The notes under the pieces: model-generated
The model's input: only the letters and a program-made list of their open reading frames with translations
What the model was told of the DNA's origin: nothing
Databases searched by the model: none
Origin: Tilletia caries
Lineage: Eukaryota > Basidiomycota > Exobasidiomycetes > Tilletiales > Tilletiaceae
Assembly (NCBI GenBank): GCA_032718865.1
Contig: JALUTQ010000032.1
Span: 868,001 to 932,000 of the forward strand
Direction: 5' to 3'
Length of the DNA stretch: 64,000 nucleotides
Program-made: the position numbers and the translations under genes
Part shown: positions 41,701 through 51,208 of the stretch, piece after piece
Position numbering within the stretch: position 1 is the stretch's first letter
Layout of the letters: every line of letters begins with the position of its first letter

Positions 41701-44396
41701 TTTTTTTCCACAGCACGTGCTCCGGGTACTCCGGGCCGAAAGAGTCTCACCCCTAGTCCTATGGGGTCTCGCGTCTCAGACCAAAGGGTCATGATGATGA
41801 GAGGGAGTGTTGGATATATGCATCATCCATGACACTTGGGTCGAGACTGGTCTCACCTTTTAGTATAGTGGTAGAATGTTCACAACAGATTAAGAGTCTG
41901 ATCGACTCTGTCGTGAGTTCGAATCCCGGTATCTCCAGACTTCTTTTCCGACCATTTTTCTTGTCGGGTGCTTGTCGGGTTTTTTTCCACAGCACGTGCT
42001 CCGGGTACTCCGGGCCGAAAGAGTCTCACCCCTAGTCCTATGGGGTCTCGCGTCTCAGACCAAAGGGTCATGATGATGAGAGGGAGTGTTGGATATATGC
42101 ATCATCCATGACACTTGGGTCGAGACTGGTCTCACCTTTTAGTATAGTGGTAGAATGTTCACAACAGATTAAGAGTCTGATCGACTCTGTCGTGAGTTCG
42201 AATCCCGGTATCTCCAGACTTCTTTTTCCGACCATTTTCTTGTCGGGTGCTTGTCGGGTTTTTTTCCACAGCACGTGCTCCGGGTACTCCGGGCCGAAAG
42301 AGTCTCACCCCTAGTCCTATGGGGTCTCGCGTCTCAGACCAAAGGGTCATGATGATGAGAGGGAGTGTTGGATATATGCATCATCCATGACACTTGGGTC
42401 GAGACTGGTCTCACCTTTTAGTATAGTGGTAGAATGTTCACAACAGATTAAGAGTCTGATCGACTCTGTCGTGAGTTCGAATCCCGGTATCTCCAGACTT
42501 CTTTTTCCGACCATTTTCTTGTCGGGTGCTTGTCGGGTTTTTTTCCACAGCACGTGCTCCGGGTACTCCGGGCCGAAAGAGTCTCACCCCTAGTCCTATG
42601 GGGTCTCGCGTCTCAGACCAAAGGGTCATGATGATGAGAGGGAGTGTTGGATATATGCATCATCCATGACACTTGGGTCGAGACTGGTCTCACCTTTTAG
42701 TATAGTGGTAGAATGTTCACAACAGATTAAGAGTCTGATCGACTCTGTCGTGAGTTCGAATCCCGGTATCTCCAGACTTCTTTTCCGACCATTTTCTTGT
42801 CGGGTGCTTGTCGGGTTTTTCCACAGCACGTGCTCCGGGTACTCCGGGCCGAAAGAGTCTCACCCCTAGTCCTATGGGGTCTCGCGTCTCAGACCAAAGG
42901 GTCATGATGATGAGAGGGAGTGTTGGATATATGCATCATCCATGACACTTGGGTCGAGACTGGTCTCACCTTTTAGTATAGTGGTAGAATGTTCACAACA
43001 GATTAAGAGTCTGATCGACTCTGTCGTGAGTTCGATTCCCGGTATCTCCAGACTTCTTTTCCGACCATTTTTCTTGTCGGGTGCTTGTCGGGTTTTTTTC
43101 CACAGCACGTGCTCCGGGTACTCCGGGCCGAAAGAGTCTCACCCCTAGTCCTATGGGGTCTCGCGTCTCAGACCAAAGGGTCATGATGATGAGAGGGAGT
43201 GTTGGATATATGCATCATCCATGACACTTGGGTCGAGACTGGTCTCACCTTTTAGTATAGTGGTAGAATGTTCACAACAGATTAAGAGTCTGATCGACTC
43301 TGTCGTGAGTTCGATTCCCGGTATCTCCAGACTTCTTTTCCGACCATTTTTCTTGTCGGGTGCTTGTCGGGTTTTTTTCCACAGCACGTGCTCCGGGTAC
43401 TCCGGGCCGAAAGAGTCTCACCCCTAGTCCTATGGGGTCTCGCGTCTCAGACCAAAGGGTCATGATGATGAGAGGGAGTGTTGGATATATGCATCATCCA
43501 TGACACTTGGGTCGAGACTGGTCTCACCTTTTAGTATAGTGGTAGAATGTTCACAACAGATTAAGAGTCTGATCGACTCTGTCGTGAGTTCGAATCCCGG
43601 TATCTCCAGACTTCTTTTTCCGACCATTTTTCTTGTCGGGTGCTTGTCGGGTTTTTTTCCACAGCACGTGCTCCGGGTACTCCGGGCCGAAAGAGTCTCA
43701 CCCCTAGTCCTATGGGGTCTCGCGTCTCAGACCAAAGGGTCATGATGATGAGAGGGAGTGTTGGATATATGCATCATCCATGACACTTGGGTCGAGACTG
43801 GTCTCACCTTTTAGTATAGTGGTAGAATGTTCACAACAGATTAAGAGTCTGATCGACTCTGTCGTGAGTTCGAATCCCGGTATCTCCAGACTTCTTTTCC
43901 GACCATTTTTCTTGTCGGGTGCTTGTCGGGTTTTTTTCCACAGCACGTGCTCCGGGTACTCCGGGCCGAAAGAGTCTCACCCCTAGTCCTATGGGGTCTC
44001 GCGTCTCAGACCAAAGGGTCATGATGATGAGAGGGAGTGTTGGATATATGCATCATCCATGACACTTGGGTCGAGACTGGTCTCACCTTTTTAGTATAGT
44101 GGTAGAATGTTCACAACAGATTAAGAGTCTGATCGACTCTGTCGTGAGTTCGATTCCCGGTATCTCCAGACTTCTTTTTCCGACCATTTTTCTTGTCGGG
44201 TGCTTGTCGGGTTTTTTTCCACAGCACGTGCTCCGGGTACTCCGGGCCGAAAGAGTCTCACCCCTAGTCCTATGGGGTCTCGCGTCTCAGACCAAAGGGT
44301 CATGATGATGAGAGGGAGTGTTGGATATATGCATCATCCATGACACTTGGGTCGAGACTGGTCTCACCTTTTAGTATAGTGGTAGAATGTTCATAA
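38710..44396. repeat. Tandem array: 20 full units of ~279 bases plus a partial unit
   Basis: Successive units begin TTGGATATATGCATCATCC at 38710, 38989, 39285, 39565, 39857, 40137, 40413, 40693, 40972, 41252, 41531, 41810, 42089, 42368, 42647, 42923, 43202, 43481, 43761, 44040 and 44321 (last one partial, 76 bases). Spacings are 276-281 bases except two of 296 and 292, which carry a 17-base duplication (ATAGAATGTTCATAACA). Differences are few: length of T runs and GTTCGAATCC versus GTTCGATTCC (units 3, 16, 17, 20). Each unit holds the tRNA-like module described separately, then T runs, then short hairpins (GAGAC-TG-GTCTC; CCCC...GGGG). A 9-base direct repeat CAGGCATTG flanks the array (38701-38709; 44397-44405). 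Confidence 0.95.
38761..38847 (+). ncRNA. tRNA-like Pol III module, copy 1 of 20 (others at the same offset in each unit)
   Basis: A-box-like TAGTATAGTGG (38761-38771) and B-box-like AGTTCGAATCC (38816-38826) lie 55 bases apart, followed about 14 bases later by a T-rich run (TTCTTTT to TTCTTTTT in different units) able to act as a Pol III terminator. Between the boxes CAGA-TTAAGAG-TCTG can form an anticodon arm with AAG (Leu) in the loop, and GAC-TCT-GTC a short variable arm. The acceptor stem does not pair: the 3' side TATCTCC has no GGAGATA partner at the 5' side, and the T stem is mismatched. So this is a tRNA-derived promoter module, not a canonical tRNA. Confidence 0.6.
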
Positions 44397-44405
44397 CAGG
44401 CATTG

Positions 44406-44868
44406 CTCGTGCTCATAATTGATGAAAGGATTTAAAGGCGGGCTGCCGCCTGGGACATCTCACTGCTCGCCCAACCTCTTTTCCCACAACCTATCCGATG
44501 TTTACATGCCGTTAAATTCAGGTTCTCAGCGCTCAGCGCCGGACCCATCTTGGGCGGTACTCTCGCTACCATACCACTACTAGTAGTCTTGATCCTAGGG
44601 AGAAAAAAATAAGACCTGCCACCGAAGGTGTATTGTTGATTCGGACCAGTTGGAGCCCGGAGGAACACACAGAGAGAGTCACATCACGCTCGTGAGCGCG
44701 GGAGATGGCCGACCGCCGAGGGCAGGAGTAGGGACGTCCCTGCTTCCGCGCTTCAGCTCCATGAATTCCACGGCTGCGCGATTGACCTATAGTAGTGAGC
44801 CCAAGATTGCAAGGAGGTGTTGAGAGAGGCGCCAGCCAAGGTTTCTATGGATGGGAAATGGGAAAGCT
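44406..44868. other. Spacer between array and Tc1/mariner element
   Basis: No gene or repeat ends recognised. Confidence 0.5.
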
Positions 44869-44870
44869 TA

Positions 44871-44895
44871 CAGCAAGTTGCAAAATGGTTGAAAT
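44871..44895. repeat. Left TIR of the Tc1/mariner element
   Basis: Perfect inverted match to 51182-51206; TA outside. Confidence 0.93.
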
Positions 44896-45357
44896 TTGTA
44901 ATGTCATTCTACCCACCATTTGAGGAACGCCAAATGAGGTTAACACTGTAATTGAGCTTTGAGCCGTATTAGAAAAATCTGTAATCAACACAATGCTGTT
45001 ACTCACCACGCTTGGCCACACGTCGAACGGCCAACGGAACGGACTGACCCGTACGGCGCTTGAGAAAGAGCAACACCTCTCTCCCCTGCTTGTCTGCGCA
45101 CTGATTGACTGTACCAACGCTTCATGCTTGCAGTATTACGCATAAGGACGCGCTCGCGTTGCAAAGTACGCGCTCGTGTGACGTGTTGCGCTGCCCGCGT
45201 CTCTGCGCGACTCGCGTTCTTGCTCTCGAGTCTCGACTTGCGGTCCTTCGTCCTGTGCTGACCGCTGACTACTTCTTCCCCTCTGCGCCTTCCATCTTCC
45301 AACACTCCAGTACCAGTTCCACCTTGCACCTACTTCTTCTTCCTTCATCCAGCAGTC

Positions 45358-46880
45358 ATGGCAACTCAAGACAAGACAAATGACAACAACAACCCGTTCT
45401 TGATTCGCCTGCCGCGACGCAACAAGAAGGAAGAGTTGACCGACGAGGAAACAAACAAGGAACTATTGAAGCAGCGGAAGATTGCGATGGGACGGGATGA
45501 CTTCGACGATTACGAAACTGATCACCACGAAGAAGTCGAGGACGATTCCGACGGAGACTCTGGTGAGTGCTATGTCAATTCTCAGGGGTTCATTGGTACT
45601 GCTACTGACTACTGAGCATTTTTTCTGCAGAGGTTCATCACATCACCGTGAAGCTCCAGTGCCCTGGCGACCCAGACGCTCCGATTGCACGCGACCGCAA
45701 CCCAACTATCCTTGGTGCCTGTCAGTCTGTCTTCATTACGGGCCGCACTTCCCTGGACGACTTCCTCAAGTTAGTCCAGTCGAAGGGATCAGTGGAGCTC
45801 CTCGAGCCCAAGGAAGACGGGAAGAAGCTCGTCAACCCCTGGACGTACGGAATCTTTTCCTCCGGACGTGGTACCACGATGAAGGACCTCACAGCTCTCA
45901 ACCTCAGCCTCAGAGAGGCGGACCTCATCTACAAGCGATGGCGCGACAATCTGCGCTCTGGCGACAAGAACCCAATCAAAGGTACCATTGTCGTGACGGG
46001 AACGCGCAAGCCACCTGCCGCCAAGCCAAAGGAGAAGAAGCAAGGAGGAACGAACTCCCCTGCTATGGACCCCAAGACCATGGACGCTTTGCTCGCAATT
46101 TTCAGCGCCAACCACTGCAGCGACCTTAACTGCCTGTCGAAGAGCGCACTCCACCCCGCCTGCTGGCCAATCGTTGGTACCAACCCGCCTCGCCATCTTG
46201 TTCTGACAAACGAGTCTGCACACAAGTGGGCCGTTGCCCTTGCTGACGGGGTTCCAGGCGTCGATGAACACCACCCTCCCCTTGTCGCCCCATACGTCGT
46301 TACGGAGGATGGATTCCGTATCTTCAAGGTCAAGAAGGAGACTTCAAATGCTGCAAAGAAGGATCCCGAGCAGGACAAGGAAAACATACCGCCCCATTCC
46401 TCTCAAGCCAGCAGCGACGGTGGGATCGAGTTCCTCGGTTGGGCAAAGCCGAACGACCTCCCTTCCGGATTCCTGCCGCGATATGGACGCCACATGAAGA
46501 TCGATGTATTCGCTACCGAATACGATCTCTCGGCTGACGTCCTCACCAAGCTACTCAACTACGACATCTCCAAGCCCTCAGCGGCTGCCGAGATGACCGC
46601 TGAGCACATGAAGAATGCGGGCTTGTCGGAAGGACAACAGCTCGGATTGAAGTCTGCTCTGCTGCAGTGGCGCGAGCACGGAGCCTCAGGCCCAGAATTG
46701 ATGCAGACGCCGCCAACAACCAGCACCAGCAAGAAGCGCAAGTATACGAAGCGATGGGGAAGTGGAACAGGCAGCGTGAAGAAGCCACGAAAGCCCGACG
46801 AGGTGCACGACGTGCCAGGCCAGGTCGGTGACGCTTCCGGTCCATCTGCTCCCGGTCCATCCAGAACGGCGGCTGCATGA
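45358..46880 (+). CDS. Unknown gene inside the Tc1/mariner element
   Basis: Exons 45358-45562 and 45631-46880 join through a split Glu codon to 484 residues. The N-terminus is charged (RLPRRNKKEELTDEETNKEL, then acidic). A globular region (FITGRTSLDDFLKLVQSKG; NPWTYGIFSSGRGTTMKDL) follows, then a linker, a CSDLNCLSK segment, and near the C-terminus a helical block (YDLSADVLTKLLNYDI ... LSEGQQLGLKSALLQWREHG) that looks like a SAM-type helical bundle. It ends with a basic stretch (SKKRKYTKRWGSG) suitable as a nuclear signal. Family not recognised. Complete and undamaged, so probably functional for the element or recently acquired. Confidence 0.65.
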
Positions 46881-47340
46881 TGAAGTACCTTAATACCAAG
46901 CTGAAAATGAGTGAGCTTTCAAAATGCTGCCCCTACTCCCTTGAGTCTGACTTACACAGCTCCTCATGAATCTTTGCAGCTACGAATCAAGTTCGATGTC
47001 TGGAGAGTGGGAAATGATGCAAGGTCGGGCCGTTGGGGAAGTACGCAACAGATTCCAGACACACGAGCAATCTGATGATGGAGGGCTGGACCACTGGAGG
47101 CCTTGACAACAGTGGATGATGAAAACTAGAAGGAATTCCTTCGGCAATAAAAGAGATTCTTTCAATGTCAGTCCTCCATACAGCACACATCTGCATTGAG
47201 GATTCTGCTGTCTGCATGCGTTGTCGAGTGGTCCCGCCTCGCACGACCCGCCTTCATGATGAGGCGAGGGACGAAGGTAGGACAAGGTACCCTCCCAACC
47301 ACCACCACCGGGAACGAACGAAAGGTGGAAGCGCAGCATC
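46881..47340. other. Intergenic part of the Tc1/mariner element
   Basis: No supported gene; presumably terminator of the upstream gene and promoter of the chimeric gene. Confidence 0.4.
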
Positions 47341-49489
47341 ATGAACGACTACCAGATCGGCAAGAAGGAGTACCAGCGAGCCCAGGACAGCAGAGGCGAC
47401 CACGAAGCGGATGGGCGCGAGCGTCTCCTCACAGACGAGAAGTCAGCGACGGCGGCCTCAAGCACGGTCGATGAGGGAGAGCAGCAGCATGAGCAGCAGC
47501 ATCGCCACCAGCTCAGACGCGCTCGCCTCCTGATTCCCCTGCGCCTCGTCCTCATCCTCGCCTTCATCCTTACCGCTTCAGGCCTCACCTTCTTCCTCGT
47601 CAACGGGAGCTGCCGGCCATCGTCCGCCTCCTCGTCCTCGTCCTCCGCCTCGACGCCTTCCTTCCTCAAAAGCTTCTTCGGCTTCTATGCGGATACCGAC
47701 AACAGCAGCAAGTCGGACGGGAAGCTCTCTGCGCTCAAGCATGCCTCGCTCAACAAGAAGACCGTCGTCTTTGGCATGGGCATCGGAGATATCACCGGGC
47801 CCGTCGTCGGCATCAACAAAATGGGGTACGAAGACTGGAACGTCGCCCGCGCCGTCGCCCTCTTCCGACAGTCCATCGGAAGTGGCGATCGTATGGAGGC
47901 ACGGGGGTCAATAACCCCTTCGCTGACGACGATCGACTCCAGCATGCTCGAGCTGTGGGCGGCGCGGCTGGTCCACCCGGAGGATTGGCCTCTATCTGGA
48001 ACATTCTTTTCAGACTCTCACCCTGCCCTTCTCCATCGCTCAAGCCTCAAGGTCTCCTGCTCTTCGTTCTTCGCCTTCTTCGCATCCGACCCGGCGCCGG
48101 CGGTGATGGTGGCAGCGGTTTGGGGTCAGCCGGGACATCACGGCATCGTCCTTCCGCTGGCTCGCGCATGACTGTCGATGCGCGTGCCGCGGCGGAGCAC
48201 TACATTCGCGAGCTCGAGCAAGACCTGACTGAGCGGGCACCAGACGGTGTGGAATCGGATTCAAGACCAGGACGGAGGACGTATCCTCCGCTCTTCGTGG
48301 GCTCATACTCACAGGCTTGTCAGCGCGCTAAGGAGAAGTTGAAGGTGCTCGCTATTATCCTCACGAGCATCGACAACCCGCACAGCGACATCTTCAGAAG
48401 GTGAGTGTTTTCCTGAAGCTCATCCTCATGTCACGGAAAAGCAGCATTCATGTTGGAGCTTCTTATCTGACACCATCTTTCTTCAGACAAACCCTCACGG
48501 ACCCATCCCTCGTCGAGGTCCTGAGCCGACCCGATTTCCTCGTCTGGGCCGGAGACATCCGAGAGCGGGAGGCATGGCAGGTAGCCGACATCTGCGACGC
48601 GACCTCCTTCCCCTTCGTCGCATTTGTCTCTCTCCAACCCTCCCGAACCTCCCGCTCCTCCTCCTCATCCGCTTCCTCCTCCTCCATGACTCCGCGCCTG
48701 GCCGTCCTGTCCCGCCACTCAGGCACCTCACTGGTCAAGCCCACGCCCGCAGTAGCCGCCCGACAGCTACAGGAGCATCTCACCGGTCTGCTCGTCCCAC
48801 GCGTCCAGCCGTACCTAGCCCGCCTCGGTGCCGAACGGGCTCGGTTGACTTCGGAGAGAGCGCTCAGGGCGAAGCAGGACGCTGCGTATGAGCGGGCTGC
48901 GCAGGCTGATGTTGCGCGTGTCAGGGCGCGACGGGAGGCGGAGCAGCGGAGGGGGGAGGAGGAGAAGCGGAGGGAGGAGGAGAAGCGGAAGGTGGAGAGT
49001 TGGAGGGCGTGGGCTCGGGCTCGACTTGTTCCTGTGGAGTCGCATTTATCGGGACAGCCGGAGGATGGGGAGGAGGCTATTCTGATTCAGTTCCGACTAC
49101 CCGGTGGTCGGTCGCTCGCGCGCTCGTTCCGGTTGGAGGACGAGCTGGAGGGCGTGTTTGCGTACATCGAGACGGCCTCACTCGACGTTGATGCTTCCGC
49201 TGGCTCCTTGTCCGAAGCGCCCCCGACTCCACCGGCGAACTACGAACATCGGTACGGGTTCGAGCTTGTGCTGGGCGGATACCCTCGACGCAAAGTTACG
49301 CCGACAGAAATCGTTTCCACCGGCGGCAGCGGCAACGGCAAGACGAGGCTACGGGATGTGGCGGGTCTGAACGATGCTCGGCGGGCCATCGTGATCGTGG
49401 AGGGTACTGCGGCAGGGATGAGTCCGTCCGGCTCCGTCGCCTCAGCAGCGCGGGGTGACGACGACAGCAGCGGGGAGGACAGCGATTGA
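47341..49489 (+). CDS. Chimeric gene: ceramidase N-terminus fused to a UBX-domain protein
   Basis: Residues 1 to about 155 resemble the start of a fungal neutral ceramidase: cytoplasmic tail, one membrane segment (LIPLRLVLILAFILTASGLT) and the entry motif GIGDITGPVVGINKMGY. The sequence then switches to a FAF2/Ubx2-type protein: end of a UBA-like helix (DWNVARAVALF), a hydrophobic stretch (GLLLFVLRLLRI), a UAS segment (SYSQACQRAKEKLKVL; TLTDPSLVEVLSRPDFLVWA), coiled coil, and a UBX domain (AILIQFRLPGGRSLARSF ... YGFELVLGGYPRRKV). An intron lies at 48401-48486. The frame shifts once near a run of five G (47903-47907); otherwise the fusion is in frame. Ubx2-like proteins recruit Cdc48/p97 to the ER. 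Captured host sequence is the likeliest origin. Confidence 0.7.
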
Positions 49490-49843
49490 ATCCAATCAGG
49501 ATGACCCCCCTTCCTATCTGTCACAGCTCGCGCTTTATGGCCACCTCTCTTGCGAACAATCGATAGTTCAATCGAATGCTAATACTGTTCCTCCAGGCGA
49601 CCAGGCAGTGGATGAAATGGAACTTGGTTGTTGCGTATGTAAACCTTGGGGGGAATCAAGTGGAAATCTTAGAAGTACAGCGCAGCAGGGAAGGGATGAA
49701 AGGCAGATGGGATGTGGAAGTGAGCAAGAGCATGCGCACGGCCAAACACACGCGTCTCAACTGCTTGGAGAAAGCAGAGAGGCCCACAGAGAGAATGATG
49801 GCATGCTATTGCTGGCTGCTACACTCTGCAGAGAGGCAACTCA

Positions 49844-50893
49844 TTAGGCTCCCCGACCGTACCCGCAGCTTTGAAAATAGCTGCGAGCGTGCGGCTGCTG
49901 CACTTGGTCGCAGGCACAGAGAACGGAGAATCTTGAAGCATCTTGTTTACGTCGCAGCTGAGACTTGATGGATGAGAACGCCATCTCGATGGGGTTTAGA
50001 TCTGGCGAATACGGCGGAAGGAAAACCAGGCGGCATCCTGGGCCAAACGCAAACGGAGAAACTCTCAGAGTGTCAGATACCTTCCAAAAGGCGAGGACTG
50101 AGGAGCATGTATGCAGTCCGCGGAGATTGAAGAACTCACCAGCTGCCTCAATCTTTGCCCGCACATCCTCTCCTTTGTGAATTGAGCAGTTGTCCACGAC
50201 AAGAACGGATCGCTCCTCCGGGAATGGTCGCATGTTTGGCAGCGCAAAGTGGTCGATCCAGTACAAGAACTTCTCTCTTGTGATTGATCCTTCGGTGATG
50301 TAGGCTCCGAACATGCCGTCTTGGGAAAGCGCGGGAAGGAGAGACCACTTGGTACCCCGTGTGAAGTCGCTGGAGACACTGGCGCGCTGGGGCGTGGGTG
50401 CCCAGCCATAGGTCCGGAGGGCGTTCCGGTCGTTGAAGTGAGTTTCGTCCGCGAAGACAAGTTGATCGGGGCGGAACTGCGTCATGTACATCGCGTACAC
50501 TCCTCTCCGCCGCTGGTCGCGCTGTCTGGCTTTGCGGGCGAGCTTCTTGCTGGTGAGGTTGTGTTTCTTCAACCATCGAAAGACCGTGGTCTTGTGCACC
50601 TTGACATCGTGATAGCGAGCGAGCATGTCGACGACTTCGTCCAGATACATTGTTGGGCGAACCCGCAACAACGAAAGGACCCATTCGACGGTGTTGGTAT
50701 CGGCCTTCGAGGGACGACCTGTGCTCTTGCCAGGAGGAGGAATGTAACCGCGCTCGTCCTTCTTCTTCTTGGCTCGAGAGAAAGATGCCGCGGAGAAGTG
50801 TTTCGTGCTCGTCAGTTGCTCCACCGACACCCCAGCATCGTACTGGGCCAGACTGAATTCGAGAAGCTCAGGATCGATTGCGCTGGTGAACAT
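49844..50893 (-). CDS. Tc1/mariner-type transposase
   Basis: N-terminal helix-turn-helix region (GRPSKADTNTVEW; YLDEVVDMLARYHDVKVHKT, TVFRWLKKHNL) followed by the DDE catalytic core: FADETHFNDR (first Asp), LVVDNCSIHKG (second Asp) and FLPPYSPDLNPIEMAFSSIK (acidic third residue). A short intron (donor GGTGAGTTC, acceptor CCCAGGATGC) probably removes the stretch between GEFF and GCRLVF; a second may lie after QLRR near the C-terminus. The catalytic residues are intact. Lies next to the right TIR, reading inward to outward. Confidence 0.9.
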   Translation of the reverse strand: MFTSAIDPELLEFSLAQYDAGVSVEQLTSTKHFSAASFSRAKKKKDERGYIPPPGKSTGRPSKADTNTVEWVLSLLRVRPTMYLDEVVDMLARYHDVKVHKTTVFRWLKKHNLTSKKLARKARQRDQRRRGVYAMYMTQFRPDQLVFADETHFNDRNALRTYGWAPTPQRASVSSDFTRGTKWSLLPALSQDGMFGAYITEGSITREKFLYWIDHFALPNMRPFPEERSVLVVDNCSIHKGEDVRAKIEAAGEFFNLRGLHTCSSVLAFWKVSDTLRVSPFAFGPGCRLVFLPPYSPDLNPIEMAFSSIKSQLRRKQDASRFSVLCACDQVQQPHARSYFQSCGYGRGA

Positions 50894-51181
50894 TGCTGGA
50901 GCGGAGTGCGGATGTTCAGATGTTGGCTGTTGGTTGTTGGGAGAGGGCTGCCGGCTGTGGCCTGTGGTTGAGAAGGGACGTGATGATCTCCAGTCTCCAC
51001 ACTCAGTCCTTCAAGCAGCGAGGTTCAACACATCACAGATGACGTGCCAACCACCACCTGGCTACGCGTCACGCGTTGCTATTCACGTGACTCATTGGAA
51101 CGGCTTTGTTCGATCGACCACAAATACAAAAGTAATTCGTAATCAAACTCTAATTTCTGATGACCCTCGTTGTAACACCCC

Positions 51182-51206
51182 ATTTCAACCATTTTGCAAC
51201 TTGCTG
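51182..51206. repeat. Right TIR of the Tc1/mariner element
   Basis: Perfect inverted match to 44871-44895; TA outside. Confidence 0.93.
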
Positions 51207-51208
51207 TA

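Larger units (their letters stand above)
44871..51206. mobile_element. Tc1/mariner-type element with cargo genes
   Basis: 6,336 bases bounded by 25-base perfect TIRs (44871-44895 and 51182-51206) starting CAGCAAGTTGCAAAATGGTT, each flanked outside by TA (44869-44870; 51207-51208). Contains a Tc1-type transposase near the right end plus an unknown 484-residue gene and a chimeric ceramidase-UBX gene. Typical Tc1/mariner elements are 1.3-3 kb, so this one is far larger than usual because of the added genes. Confidence 0.88.

Noticed and set aside
38320..44303. Dozens of 60-81-residue open frames on both strands of the tandem array (peptides such as GFELTTESIRLLIC)
   Set aside because: They recur once per unit and are translations of the tRNA-like module; the minus-strand GFELTT string is the usual artefact of reading a B box backwards.
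38710..44396. CRISPR array or centromeric satellite
   Set aside because: Units are contiguous with no unique spacers, and a single 5.7-kb array in mobile DNA with insertion-like flanks does not fit a centromere.
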